A DNA stretch of 57,130 bases from CAZTDD01 sp964612675 (GCA_964612675.1 CAZTDD010000031.1:1-57130), one strand, 5' to 3'. Shown: positions 41,909 to 50,992, counted from the first letter of the stretch. Notes: generated from the sequence alone by a model not told the origin. Numbers and translations: made by a program.

Positions 41909-42376
41909 ATGCCGCATTCATTCGTCAGCCAGCTGGTCCATTGCATATTCGCTACGAAGAACCGAGAACCGTGGATTACGGATGATTTTCGCGACCGACT
42001 CTGTGCATACATGGGCGGCATTGCCAGAAATCATCGTGCCTCTGCGCTGGCGATTGGCGCTGTGGCCGATCATGTACACATACTTCTATCCCTTCCGTCA
42101 ACGCTATCTGTCTCGAAGGCCATCCAGATTCTGAAGGGAAACTCGTCTCATTGGATACATGAAACCTTCCCTGATAAATCTCACTTTGCATGGCAAGAGG
42201 GCTATGGAGCATTCAGCATCGGCGTATCGCAAGTTCAGAAAACAAAATCTTACATCGCTAATCAGGAGAATCATCATAAGACTGTAGGATTTGAGGAGGA
42301 GATGGAGGAAATCGTGAGAAGACACGGGCTGTCTCAGACCGGATCCCGACTATCGGACCGTCCGGAGGAGCCGTGA
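41909..42376 (+). CDS. REP-associated tyrosine transposase (RAYT / IS200-like TnpA)
   Basis: A 155-residue Y1 transposase (single-strand HUH endonuclease). The metal-binding HxH is H55-V-H57 in ADHVHILLSLP and the catalytic tyrosine is Y115 in QKTKSYIANQENHHK, where the family helix with its HH end is typical. The length and the missing flanking insertion-sequence ends fit a domesticated REP transposase rather than a full insertion sequence. GGAGGGGAG upstream supports ATG 41909. It is bracketed by REP palindromes at 41848-41870, 42392-42415 and 42443-42467, which are its likely DNA targets. It probably spreads or maintains these repeats. Confidence 0.92.
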   Translation: MPHSFVSQLVHCIFATKNREPWITDDFRDRLCAYMGGIARNHRASALAIGAVADHVHILLSLPSTLSVSKAIQILKGNSSHWIHETFPDKSHFAWQEGYGAFSIGVSQVQKTKSYIANQENHHKTVGFEEEMEEIVRRHGLSQTGSRLSDRPEEP

Positions 42377-42391
42377 CGATTGATCAGAAGT

Positions 42392-42415
42392 CCCAGACAT
42401 AAATGTCTGGGCTAT
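42392..42415. repeat. REP palindrome, inverted copy right of the transposase
   Basis: CCCAGACAT-AA-ATGTCTGGG followed by CTATT. Read on the other strand it begins AATAGCCCAG, the same head as the two other copies, with a different but compensating stem. It faces the copy at 42443, forming an inverted pair. Confidence 0.8.
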
Positions 42416-42442
42416 TATCGGGCCGTCCAAAGGACGCAAGCC

Positions 42443-42467
42443 AATAGCCCAGGAATTCATTCCTGGG
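42443..42467. repeat. REP palindrome, direct copy right of the transposase
   Basis: Identical to the left copy over 23 bases and extended by GG, giving a complete CCCAGGAAT...ATTCCTGGG stem. With the inverted copy 27 bases to the left it forms a BIME-like pair. Confidence 0.85.
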
Positions 42468-42639
42468 AATTCTGGCCAATTTCGGGCGAATTCCCTATAA
42501 GCCGTTCTGTTTCGTTCCTTTTGCGAAAAGCGACCGATATGATGAGCGATAATTAGAATGACATAATGGAGTGTTCGACCAGGGATAAACACGGAAGTAC
42601 GAGCTGGGCCAACCGATGTGCTCTGGAACGAGGACTAGG

Positions 42640-44397
42640 TCACTCTTCCTCAACATTATCCGTACCAGCTCTTCCCGTCTCGTAAGCCTTCTTGATGAAT
42701 TGGTTAATCGATGCTGCCAGCATTTCTCGCCGTTTCTGCAAGAAGAGGTGGTAGTTGTTTATACTCCAAGTATCCTGATCCAACGGAATTTGCTGGCGCT
42801 TCAGCGCTTCCTCTCCTCGTTTCTCGACGATGGCTGGGAAATACTCGTGAGGAGGTTTGTTGGATATGCGACGATTGGTGCGTCCGCTGATAAAGACCAT
42901 GTTGGCAACCTCATTGATCTCCGCTTTCTCGTAGCCAGCAGTCTGCAGCAACGACTTCGGAAAAATGTGGTGATGCTGGATGTAGTGGCAACGTCCTTGG
43001 TGGGTTAACGACAAGCCGAGTCCCGTGTACCAGTCTTTCGCACCCTCATGTTTCAGCGCCAAGTACGCCAGGGAGAAAAGCGCGCTTCGCATTCCCCTCC
43101 CGACAAAATCAGTGGGTTCCAAATGCAGTCTGCCGAATTGACTTTCAAGACGACCGATCAGACTCTGAGGGCTGCTTCCTTTAAATAAGAGACTAAGGTC
43201 CGCATCCAGAGTTGTCTCGCTCGAACCAGAGTAATGTCCTCGCGCGTTGGCGATATACAGCCAACGGAGCAAATGCCGCTCATCATCGTTGGATAGATGC
43301 TCATGTTGGCGCATCCCGAGCACTGCAATCGGGATCATGAGCAGAGGGGACGAGAGCAGAGACTCATCCTCGACTCCCGCATTCGATCTCAGATAATTGA
43401 TCGAAAAGCGAATTCCGGTCTTAGCCTTATGCCAGGCCTCTTCCAGTGCCTCTCTTGAAATCGAGCCGACCGTACGGAAGCGACTCTGCTTTGTAGCAAA
43501 TACGACGACTGTGCGCATGATCAGGCCAAGATCGAGTGTGAACCAGCTCTCCTCGCATTCATCAATGAACTCCTCAAACAGCGTCAGTGAGTTGGGCCAT
43601 TTGGCGGTCACGAGTGCCAGCGCCAAGTCCGATCCACGGAGTTTGATGCCCAGCGAATTCACCCGTACGAAGATGTCTGTCACCTCTTCATAGGAGTGCG
43701 TTCGTGGAATTACCTGCATGACGTACGGGTAATTGCGGATGGCCCTGACCCTTTGCAGCCGCTGGCAATAAACGTCGTAGCGCGAGTCGTCCGGCGATTT
43801 CACGAGATTCTTCACGAACTGCCAGTCGTTCTTTTCTCCTTTGAAGATATCAGACACCAATACCCACGAAGGTGACGTTAGCAATGCCCGACTCGCCACC
43901 ACGAAAGTCCGTCTCTTAAGTCTCTCATGTATGGACTGCGTTTCTTCGTCATCTTCACCCTCCACGAGAGTCCCATCGTCAATATCTTGAGTCTCCGGAA
44001 TGGCGTCGTCTTCGATCTCTATGGATTCCTCCGGTGCGCCTTCCGGGTGATCCAGGTTGAACGCTATCTCAATGGGGCGTTTTCGGTTCTTCACCGTAAT
44101 GGGCTCGCCACGGAGGATTGCAAAAAGGGAGGTGAGTCGCTGTTGGCCGTCGAGAAGCAACCTGTGGCCAGAAAAGGGGCTCTCTGCCTGTAACACGGCT
44201 AGGTCCCGGCTTGGCTGTGCTTGATCGGTTTCCCACACCAGGATGGTACCCGACGGATAACCGCGATACAGGGAATCCAGCAAGTCGCGAACACGTGTAG
44301 CTGTCCAGACGTATCGGCGTTGCATCTCAGGAAGCCTTAGTTCTCCCCGGCCGATCATGTCTACCAGATCCCCGACGTTTGTGTCGACCTTTCTCAT
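42640..44397 (-). CDS. GmrSD-type DUF262/HNH protein (type IV restriction-like)
   Basis: A 585-residue protein. The N-terminal DUF262 domain carries RLPEMQRRYVW and the catalytic DGQQR motif (residues 83-87), which in GmrS/BrxU-type enzymes hydrolyses nucleotides. A middle helical region follows. The C-terminal DUF1524-type HNH nuclease has YIQHHHIFPKSLL (about 472-484) and NRRISNKPPHEYFP. Proteins of this kind cut phage DNA with modified bases. GGAGGG lies upstream of the ATG at 44397. It stands alone, beside the REP transposase and the toxin-antitoxin remnant, which suggests a small defence island. Confidence 0.88.
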   Translation of the reverse strand: MRKVDTNVGDLVDMIGRGELRLPEMQRRYVWTATRVRDLLDSLYRGYPSGTILVWETDQAQPSRDLAVLQAESPFSGHRLLLDGQQRLTSLFAILRGEPITVKNRKRPIEIAFNLDHPEGAPEESIEIEDDAIPETQDIDDGTLVEGEDDEETQSIHERLKRRTFVVASRALLTSPSWVLVSDIFKGEKNDWQFVKNLVKSPDDSRYDVYCQRLQRVRAIRNYPYVMQVIPRTHSYEEVTDIFVRVNSLGIKLRGSDLALALVTAKWPNSLTLFEEFIDECEESWFTLDLGLIMRTVVVFATKQSRFRTVGSISREALEEAWHKAKTGIRFSINYLRSNAGVEDESLLSSPLLMIPIAVLGMRQHEHLSNDDERHLLRWLYIANARGHYSGSSETTLDADLSLLFKGSSPQSLIGRLESQFGRLHLEPTDFVGRGMRSALFSLAYLALKHEGAKDWYTGLGLSLTHQGRCHYIQHHHIFPKSLLQTAGYEKAEINEVANMVFISGRTNRRISNKPPHEYFPAIVEKRGEEALKRQQIPLDQDTWSINNYHLFLQKRREMLAASINQFIKKAYETGRAGTDNVEEE

Positions 44398-44512
44398 CTG
44401 ATTTCCCTCCTCGTAAGGCTTTCAATTTCTCTGAATGTCTGCCATTGTTCACGATATCGGCATTCGCCGTAGGTTTCAGGGGCGAAGTAAGCCTTATCCG
44501 AGCGTCATGTTG

Positions 44513-44896
44513 TTATGCGAAACCGGGCTGTCGTAGCGTGGCCAGTTTCGCCCTGTCAATGTCAAGATTCAGACAAGGGATCTGATTTCTTGATCCGCGG
44601 CCTGCTGCGAGTATCGCAACGCCATGCGCAAGAAGCGGCCCCACGGATTCGATCTCGTGTGTTTCCCCGGGCGCGATGCGCATCACGTTCTCAGCGACAG
44701 AGAACGGTGTCCTGTCGAACATTTGTTGTTCACTGGAAAACCACTCGCTGTAGTAGCCGCCGTCCAGACCCAGCCAAACGTCGCCATACGTTCTGTTGCC
44801 TGCGGCGGATAGATCGACTGGTTGATCGTCTGCGGTGGCGACTATGGATGCAGTAACGAACAGGAGTACGAGAAAGATGTGCGGTTTGACGGACAT
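44513..44896 (-). CDS. Small secreted protein of unknown function
   Basis: A 127-residue protein with a clear signal peptide (HIFLVLLFVTASIVATADD). The mature part is unrecognised; it contains YGDVWLGLDGGYYSEWFSSE and ends after NLDIDRAKLATLRQPGFA. A single cysteine lies near the end. ATG 44896 has GGGAGGG upstream and leads into the signal peptide, unlike the longer reading. No operon partner is visible. It could be the N-terminal piece of a larger secreted protein, but I saw no continuation in other frames. Confidence 0.6.
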   Translation of the reverse strand: MSVKPHIFLVLLFVTASIVATADDQPVDLSAAGNRTYGDVWLGLDGGYYSEWFSSEQQMFDRTPFSVAENVMRIAPGETHEIESVGPLLAHGVAILAAGRGSRNQIPCLNLDIDRAKLATLRQPGFA

Positions 44897-45244
44897 AGCC
44901 AACCCTCCCTTGGTGTCAACTGCGTGCTGTGCAAAAGGCTGGCACAAGTATGGTGGGTTGTCAAACGGGTGCGCAAACGAGTTTTTCTAATTAAGTATTT
45001 CCCGGGAACCGGATCGACACTCAGAGGCCCTTTCCGGCGGTCTTCTTCTTGGATCCATCGAAGGCTATCTCGACTGCAAGCGCAAGGCCGGAAGAAGCGT
45101 CTCCCCGAGCCGGTCAGGACGGAGAATCCGGGGGCTTCCTGTACGCCCCACAGGGCCGCGAAATTCATCCGCTTGCTTCCCCTGTGCTTCCCCGGAGCGA
45201 TTTGTCTTTCGGAAGGTTTTTCGTAAGTCCAGTAAAATCAGTCA
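44897..45244. other. Gap between a secreted-protein gene and tRNA-Glu
   Basis: A 348-base stretch with no gene that I can support. Frames here are low in recognisable content. It must include the promoter of the secreted-protein gene, but no clear boxes were found. Confidence 0.4.
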
Positions 45245-45316
45245 CGGCCCTACGGGGAATCGAACCCCGGTTTCCAGAATGAGAGTCTGGCGTCCTAACC
45301 CCTAGACGATAGGGCC
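45245..45316 (-). tRNA. tRNA-Glu (anticodon CTC)
   Basis: A full 72-base cloverleaf on the minus strand. The acceptor GGCCCTA pairs with TAGGGCC, the anticodon arm is CCAGA-CTCTCAT-TCTGG (anticodon CTC), and the T-arm contains GGTTCGATTCC. The discriminator is G. CCA is not encoded. Confidence 0.95.
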
Positions 45317-45423
45317 TCCGAAGAAAGGACGAAACTGGTTTATACCGTCACGACAGGATACCGTCAAGGATGGATACAGGATGCATGGCAAACGGGATAC
45401 GTAGCGATCAAAGCGATGATATA

Positions 45424-45464
45424 AGAAGCAGAGGCACCACAAACAGAAGCAGAGGCACCACAAA
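45424..45464. repeat. Tandem 21-base repeat after tRNA-Glu
   Basis: AGAAGCAGAGGCACCACAAA occurs twice in succession (45424-45444 and 45445-45464), one C apart. It lies between the tRNA and the phosphohexomutase gene end. No function is evident. Confidence 0.7.
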
Positions 45465-45490
45465 GGACGGAAGAGGATGAAACGGCGCTG

Positions 45491-46840
45491 CTACCCACCC
45501 AGAGAATTCGCCAGTTTCCGCGCGCGTCCCAAATACTCCTGCGCAGCCGGTTCCGACATCGCTTCCGCCATGATTCGGCAAATCGGTTCGGTATTCGACA
45601 ACCGGGCGTGGTACCATCCATCATCAAGGACTACCTTAACCCCGTCCGTCGTATCCACATCACCCTCACTAACTTGGTTCAAAGCCTGCGCAACCCAGTC
45701 CGATGAAGGCATACTGTTTAGGTGAACCTGGTCTTTCAGAATCATGGTCTTTGGCAACTCCGCAGCCAATGCGCTCAGCGGCTTCCCCGAAACGCCCAAC
45801 GCTTCCAGGATCAACGCCGCACCCGTCAACGCGTCCCTGCCGGGATGAATCTTTGGGTAAATCACCCCACCATTGCCCTCCCCACCGATCTCAACGCCCT
45901 CCGCAAGTATTCTATCAACCACATTCGCCTCACCGATGGGTGTCCGCACTACCTTCCCCCCGTTCGCCTCTGCGGCCGCATCAACCATCATGCTCGTACT
46001 GAGGTTGACCACTGCGTTCCCCCCGCCGTTCCGCTTGGTGACATGCGCCACCGCCAGTGCAAGGGTATACTCCTCGCCCAGCGCATTGCCTTGCTCGTCC
46101 ACAAGAGACAACCGGTCTGCGTCCGGATCCACTGCAAAACCTACTGCACACTTCCGGGCTCGAACTCGTTCACACAGCCTGCCCAGTTCCGGAGCAATCG
46201 GTTCCGGCCTCCGTGTGAATCGTCCGTCCGGTTCACAATCGACCTCAATCACCTCGCAGCCCAAGAGCCGCAAGAGTTTCGGAAGAAAGATGCCGCCGAC
46301 CGACCGGCAACCGTCTATGGCAACGCAGAACGCACGCGGAATTATCGCCATGGTGTCGATTTGGTCCATAATGAGCCGACAGTGCGTATCCAGGGCTGTT
46401 CGGTCTTCCTCTATCCGGCCGCAGGTTTCGAAAGTCCCATGCCGAGGCGGAGTATGGGCCAAGTCGATCAGTTCTTTTACCTCTTCATGATTCGGAAATG
46501 TACCTTTTTCGTTATAAAACTTCAGAGCGTTCCACTCCGCCGGATTATGACTGGCAGTGATATTAATCGCTCCCTTGGCGTTGTACTCTCTGACCATGAT
46601 TCCGACCGTCGGAGTAGGAACCAAGCCGATCCGGATCACATCGCACCCTTGATCCGTAAGTCCAGCTTCTACAGCGGCCTGGATCATTGGGCCGGAACTG
46701 CGCGCATCGCGTCCGACCACGACGGGGCCGCCCCCGATCAGCCGCGCAAACGCTCGTGCCAGGCAAAGCGCACTTTCCACAGTCAGGTCGTCGCCCACGA
46801 TTCCTCGGGCCCCTGATATCGTCACACGGGGCAGTCTCAT
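45491..46840 (-). CDS. Phosphoglucosamine/phosphomanno-mutase family enzyme
   Basis: A 449-residue alpha-D-phosphohexomutase. The phosphoserine loop is TASHNP (S97), the magnesium loop is DPDADR (238-243), the sugar-binding loop is GEGNGGV (about 320), and the C-terminal phosphate-binding part contains LSNTEPICRIMAEA. It interconverts 1- and 6-phospho sugars in the cytosol. The family member (GlmM, ManB or archaeal-type) cannot be decided from sequence alone. ATG 46840 with GAGGAT 6 bases upstream was chosen; the longer reading to 47038 overlaps the divergent GH57 gene. The pairing with a GH57 enzyme suggests glycogen or cell-wall sugar metabolism. Confidence 0.9.
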   Translation of the reverse strand: MRLPRVTISGARGIVGDDLTVESALCLARAFARLIGGGPVVVGRDARSSGPMIQAAVEAGLTDQGCDVIRIGLVPTPTVGIMVREYNAKGAINITASHNPAEWNALKFYNEKGTFPNHEEVKELIDLAHTPPRHGTFETCGRIEEDRTALDTHCRLIMDQIDTMAIIPRAFCVAIDGCRSVGGIFLPKLLRLLGCEVIEVDCEPDGRFTRRPEPIAPELGRLCERVRARKCAVGFAVDPDADRLSLVDEQGNALGEEYTLALAVAHVTKRNGGGNAVVNLSTSMMVDAAAEANGGKVVRTPIGEANVVDRILAEGVEIGGEGNGGVIYPKIHPGRDALTGAALILEALGVSGKPLSALAAELPKTMILKDQVHLNSMPSSDWVAQALNQVSEGDVDTTDGVKVVLDDGWYHARLSNTEPICRIMAEAMSEPAAQEYLGRARKLANSLGG

Positions 46841-46944
46841 GCTGTATCCTCGTTCTGTTTTGGTAGAATAGGACTGTTTATCACCGCACAAGCTACGGTA
46901 CAGTATGCATGTGCGCAAGCCAAAGCCAATCAGGGGATACGTGC

Positions 46945-49074
46945 ATGAGCGACACCATTCATTTTCTGTTTGCCCTCCACAACCATCAACCCGATGGGAA
47001 CTTCGATGAAGTTTTCGAGAATGCGTACAATCAGGCATACCTCCCGATGCTGGAGGCCATTGAACGGCACCCTCATATCCGTCTGGCCCAGCATTTTACA
47101 GGTATCCTGATCGAGTGGTTCCACGACAAACACCCGGATTTCCTCGATCGATACAGTGCATTGGTCGAACAGGGGCGGGTCGAGATGATGACGGGCGGTT
47201 TTTTCGAGCCGATTTTGCCGTCCATACCCGACAGAGACAAACTAGGGCAAATCGAGGCTCTAACCGAAACGATACGCAAGCGGTTCAAATACGATCCCAT
47301 CGGACTATGGCTCGCGGAACGCGTGTACGAGCCATATCTGCCAAAGCCTCTGTCCGAGGCGGGAGTCAAATATGTTCTGCTTGATGACGCTCACTTCAAA
47401 GTCAACGGACTGAGAGATGAAGAGCTGCTCGGCTATTTCAACACCGAGGAGCAGGGAAGGGTCTTGTCAATCTTTCCTGTGAACGAACGTCTTCGCTACA
47501 CGATTCCTTTCCAGCCGCCGGAGACAACAATCGAGCACCTGCTCAGATTCTCGGGGCCGGAGGAACACCGGATGATGATTATGGGGGATGACGGCGAAAA
47601 GTTTGGTGTCTGGCCGGGGACCCACGATTCGGTCTATACCCAGGGCTGGCTCGAACGGTTCTTTACCCAACTGGAACAGAACCAGGACCGTATCCAGATG
47701 ATCACCCCCGCCGAATATCATCAGCGATACTCGGCAATTGGGAACATTTATCTTCCTACTGCTTCGTACCGTGAAATGATGGAGTGGGCGCTTGCGCCGG
47801 ACGATTCCTACGAGTTGGACCGGGCTTATCACGATGAGAGCAACGCCCATCTCCGACGCTTCCTGCGTGGAGGATTTTGGCGGAATTTCCTCGTGAAATA
47901 TGCGGAAGCGAATAACGAGCACAAGAAAATGCTGTGGGTGGGCGAGAAGATCGAGCGGATTCCCAAGAATCGCAAAGCGCGCAGCAAAGCGCTGTTTCCC
48001 CTCTGGCGGGGACAATGCAATTGCGGTTACTGGCATGGTGTTTTCGGGGGGCTCTACCTCAATTTCCTGAGAAGTGCAATTTACCGCAGCTTGATCCAGG
48101 CGGAAAACGAGGCGGATCGATTTCTCCACAAATCGGACACGTGGGTGGATGCCGAGGAAGCGGATTTTCTGCGGTGTGGCAGCCACTGCGTGATTCTCTC
48201 GAACCCGGATATGACCTGCTGTTTCCAGACGGACTCGGGTGCGATGCTTTTCGAACTCGATTTGCGGGAAAAGGAATTCAATTTGCTCAATACCCTCTCT
48301 CGTTACAAAGAGGGATATCACAAGAAATTGCTTGAGGCCGCCGACCAGGGCGCACAGAATCCCGAGAAGGCGGTCTCAATTCACGATTTGGTGATTATGA
48401 AGGAGAAGGGGCTCGAGAAACGTCTTCATTATGACTGGCATCGCCGAAGCGCGGCGATAGACCATTTCTTCTCCTATGAAACCACAATCGAACAGTTTCG
48501 GACGTGCGCCTACGAGGAGCTTGGCGATTTTGTGAATCAAGCCTATAGCGTGGAATTGAATAAGAAGAAAAAGCGGGCACAAGCGCGGTTCCAGCGAAGC
48601 GGTCACGTGCTGCAGGACAGTGAGCCCCGCGACGTTCATCTAGCCAAAACCGTCACTCTCCAATCGGAGGGGCGCCGTTTGCCCGTCGAAATCACAATCA
48701 CCAACACTTCCGACCGAAAGATCTACGCCTGCTATGCCTCCGAGTGGGGATTCTCGATGAACGCGGGCGACACATTTGACCGCTATTACATTGTCCCGGA
48801 ACACACGCTGAAGGACAAGAACCTGGGAAGTGTGGGCATAGTTCCCGACACAACGCACGTGATTTTAGTGGAAGAATGGATTGGAATTGATGTACACTTA
48901 TCATGGAACGCCGCTGCCGATCTGTGGCGGTTTCCAATCGAGACCGTTGCCAGTTCGGAGGGCGGTTTCGAGCGGAGTTATCAGAGCAGTCTCGTGTTGC
49001 CGGTGTGGAGGCTTGCCCTGGAGCCACAGGAATCCTGGTCTGTTCAACTGGAATTGGAGATCAAACACCGCTGA
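46945..49074 (+). CDS. GH57 4-alpha-glucanotransferase / alpha-amylase
   Basis: A 709-residue GH57 enzyme with all landmark motifs: HNHQPDGN (residues 12-19), GGFFEPIL (84-91), WLAERVYEP with nucleophile E125, and DDGEKFGVWPGT with acid D216. These positions closely match E123 and D214 of the Thermococcus litoralis 4-alpha-glucanotransferase. The C-terminal half (about 400-709) corresponds to the beta-sandwich domains DUF1925/DUF1926 of that enzyme. It should transfer or cut alpha-1,4-glucan chains in the cytosol; no leader is present. ATG 46945 has AGGGG 9 bases upstream. Its stop overlaps the start of the zinc-ribbon gene by one base. Confidence 0.93.
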   Translation: MSDTIHFLFALHNHQPDGNFDEVFENAYNQAYLPMLEAIERHPHIRLAQHFTGILIEWFHDKHPDFLDRYSALVEQGRVEMMTGGFFEPILPSIPDRDKLGQIEALTETIRKRFKYDPIGLWLAERVYEPYLPKPLSEAGVKYVLLDDAHFKVNGLRDEELLGYFNTEEQGRVLSIFPVNERLRYTIPFQPPETTIEHLLRFSGPEEHRMMIMGDDGEKFGVWPGTHDSVYTQGWLERFFTQLEQNQDRIQMITPAEYHQRYSAIGNIYLPTASYREMMEWALAPDDSYELDRAYHDESNAHLRRFLRGGFWRNFLVKYAEANNEHKKMLWVGEKIERIPKNRKARSKALFPLWRGQCNCGYWHGVFGGLYLNFLRSAIYRSLIQAENEADRFLHKSDTWVDAEEADFLRCGSHCVILSNPDMTCCFQTDSGAMLFELDLREKEFNLLNTLSRYKEGYHKKLLEAADQGAQNPEKAVSIHDLVIMKEKGLEKRLHYDWHRRSAAIDHFFSYETTIEQFRTCAYEELGDFVNQAYSVELNKKKKRAQARFQRSGHVLQDSEPRDVHLAKTVTLQSEGRRLPVEITITNTSDRKIYACYASEWGFSMNAGDTFDRYYIVPEHTLKDKNLGSVGIVPDTTHVILVEEWIGIDVHLSWNAAADLWRFPIETVASSEGGFERSYQSSLVLPVWRLALEPQESWSVQLELEIKHR

Positions 49075-49346
49075 TGGATCTGGACACGTTGAAAGAGAAA
49101 TGGATTTGTCCGAAATGCCGAGGACGGGGTTGTCTTCTGCAGGAAGTATCCATGTCCAAAATAACCGATAAAATCATTCTCCGTAGTGGTAACGATAAGT
49201 TCATCGGTCTCTCATGTACTCTGTGCGGGTATACTGAGTTCTATAACCAGAAGATTGTGGCTCGGGCTGATGAAAAAGTGTCTGCAGAAAAACCGGTGTC
49301 TTCTCCTATTGTGAAGCAGGCGGATCTAATCGAGGGGGATTCATGA
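49074..49346 (+). CDS. Small zinc-ribbon protein
   Basis: A 90-residue protein with two cysteine knuckles, CPKC (C12, C15) and CTLC (C48, C51), forming a zinc ribbon with an extra C20. After that a polar tail follows. Such proteins are annotated as nucleic-acid-binding zinc ribbons of unknown role. It overlaps the GH57 stop by one base and the sulfatase-like gene by four, so it is translationally coupled to both. Confidence 0.8.
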   Translation: MDLDTLKEKWICPKCRGRGCLLQEVSMSKITDKIILRSGNDKFIGLSCTLCGYTEFYNQKIVARADEKVSAEKPVSSPIVKQADLIEGDS

Positions 49347-50488
49347 GACGGATAGCTGTTGTCGGTTTCCTATGTGTCACGGTCTTCTCGGCCGGATATC
49401 CTGTGGCAAACGCCAAGCGGTGTATCATCCTCACTTTGGACACCTGTCGGGCCGATCGGCTGACCTGCTACGGCTCGGACACCTCGCAGACCCCTCACCT
49501 GGATAGCCTCGCCGACAAGGGAGTGTTATTTGAAGACGCGATGGTCTCCGCACCGCTGACCTTGCCCTCGCACTGTTCCATCTTCACAGGTTTGCTTGTT
49601 TCCCATCACCACGTGCGCGACAACGCCTGGTATCATTTAGCGGACAATATCCCTACTCTTGCCGAACAGTTGAGTGAGGAAGGCGTCGCAACGGCTGCGG
49701 TGATCGCTGCGTTTCCCGTCGAGCGCCGTTTCGGACTGGATCAAGGGTTCTCCTTCTACGATGATGACTTCTGCCGGCGAGGCGGCACCGGCCAGAACGA
49801 GACTTGGCACGATCACCCCTACGCGCGCTTCGAACGTCCCGGCGAAGAGGTCACCGATGCCGCCCTGGATTGGCTGCGAACCGAGGGTGCAAAAAACGAT
49901 TCGTTTCTCCTCTGGGTGCATTATTTTGACCCCCACAGCCCGTACGAACCCCCGCCGCCTTTCGATCAGCGATTCCCGAAACATCCTTATAANNNNNNNN
50001 NNNNNNNNNNNNNNNNNNNNNNNNNNNNNNNNNNNNNNNNNNNNNNNNNNNNNNNNNNNNNNNNNNNNNNNNNNNNNNNNNNNNNNNNNNNNGCGGAGCC
50101 CGTTGCGAACATCGATGGAGTGAGCCTGTGGCCGTCATTGGCCGCAGGAGGCTCTGTTCCCGAGCAACCGGGGTACGCGGAGACGATTTACGTCGAGCGG
50201 GCATTGGATAAACCCGGCAAAGGCCTGGTATGCATACGCATGGGAGATTGGAAGCTGGTTGCCGATCGTCAGGGAAACCCGCGTGCGCTGTTCAATGTGA
50301 AGGACGAGCCGAAAGAACTCAAGAACAGGAAAGACGATTCAGCAGCCTGGGAGGCCGCCCAGGGAGATCGGATGTTGTCTCTGCTGAGCAAGTACCTCGA
50401 GGAAACAGAGTCCCAACAGGAGCCGCACGTGACGGATCTGGATACAGAGACATTGGAAGCGATGAAGGCGCTCGGCTATATCCGCTGA
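49343..50488 (+). CDS. Sulfatase/alkaline-phosphatase-superfamily protein interrupted by an assembly gap
   Basis: Two parts of one gene lie on either side of a 100-N gap. The N-terminal part (217 residues) has a signal peptide (residues 1-24), the metal-binding LTLDTCRADRLTCYG and the nucleophile loop APLTLPSHCSIFTG. There the sulfatase CxPSR motif is TLPSH, so a threonine replaces the formylglycine cysteine and the enzyme is probably a phosphoesterase or other hydrolase. The C-terminal part has IRMGDWKLV and LFNVKDEPKEL. The N-run is a filler of unknown true length, so the frame agreement across it is not informative. It is coupled to the zinc-ribbon gene by ATGA. Confidence 0.8.
   Translation: MRRIAVVGFLCVTVFSAGYPVANAKRCIILTLDTCRADRLTCYGSDTSQTPHLDSLADKGVLFEDAMVSAPLTLPSHCSIFTGLLVSHHHVRDNAWYHLADNIPTLAEQLSEEGVATAAVIAAFPVERRFGLDQGFSFYDDDFCRRGGTGQNETWHDHPYARFERPGEEVTDAALDWLRTEGAKNDSFLLWVHYFDPHSPYEPPPPFDQRFPKHPYXXXXXXXXXXXXXXXXXXXXXXXXXXXXXXXXXXAEPVANIDGVSLWPSLAAGGSVPEQPGYAETIYVERALDKPGKGLVCIRMGDWKLVADRQGNPRALFNVKDEPKELKNRKDDSAAWEAAQGDRMLSLLSKYLEETESQQEPHVTDLDTETLEAMKALGYIR
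49993..50092. other. 100-N scaffold gap inside the sulfatase-like gene
   Basis: Exactly 100 N, the usual placeholder for a gap of unknown size. Part of the sulfatase-like protein is missing. Confidence 0.98.
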
Positions 50489-50512
50489 GGGGCGCGTGCT
50501 TCGTCGATTCTG

Positions 50513-50992
50513 TTACGACTTCGAGGGGTGACGAACCACCAGCACCGGGATCGGCGATTGACGGATGATCTTCTCCGCGGTGCTGCCGAGCAGAAGGTGT
50601 TCCATCCCGGTTCGCCCGTGAGTGGAGACCACGATCAAGTCGACTCCGAGACGTTCGGCCTCCTTAAGGGCTGTTCTGTGGGGAGTTCCCTCGACAAGGA
50701 GAGTCTCTGCTTCTACACCGTGCGCTTCAGCCTGCCGGAGCATTTCCGACAATCTGGCCCTGGATTCGTCTTCCAAAACCTCAACATAATCGGTCAATGC
50801 CACCCCGCCCGTGGGGTCCGCGGCCGGCATTGTGGACTGGAGGTTGATTGCGTGGAAAATGAACAACTTGGCGTGAAAGTGCTTGGACAGAGTGATTGCG
50901 TACCGGAATCCATGGCTTCCCTGTCGCGAGAAGTCGGCGGCGAAAAGAATGCTTTTGATCTCTAGGACGTCATGAGTCTCGCCGATGTCCAT
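50513..50992 (-). CDS. Universal stress protein (UspA family)
   Basis: A 159-residue single Usp domain. The N-terminal strand ILFAADFSRQGSHGF and the C-terminal ATP loop (STHGRTGMEHLLLGSTAEKI, the G2xG9xG[ST] type) are complete, so ATP binding is expected. It ends with VLVVRHPSKS. ATG 50992 has GGAGG 7 bases upstream; the longer reading to 51124 adds unrelated residues. It is divergent from hisG and convergent with the sulfatase-like gene. Confidence 0.92.
   Translation of the reverse strand: MDIGETHDVLEIKSILFAADFSRQGSHGFRYAITLSKHFHAKLFIFHAINLQSTMPAADPTGGVALTDYVEVLEDESRARLSEMLRQAEAHGVEAETLLVEGTPHRTALKEAERLGVDLIVVSTHGRTGMEHLLLGSTAEKIIRQSPIPVLVVRHPSKS

Noticed and set aside
49343..50488. Continuous 381-codon frame through the N-run
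   Set aside because: The run is a 100-base placeholder, so frame agreement across it is chance.
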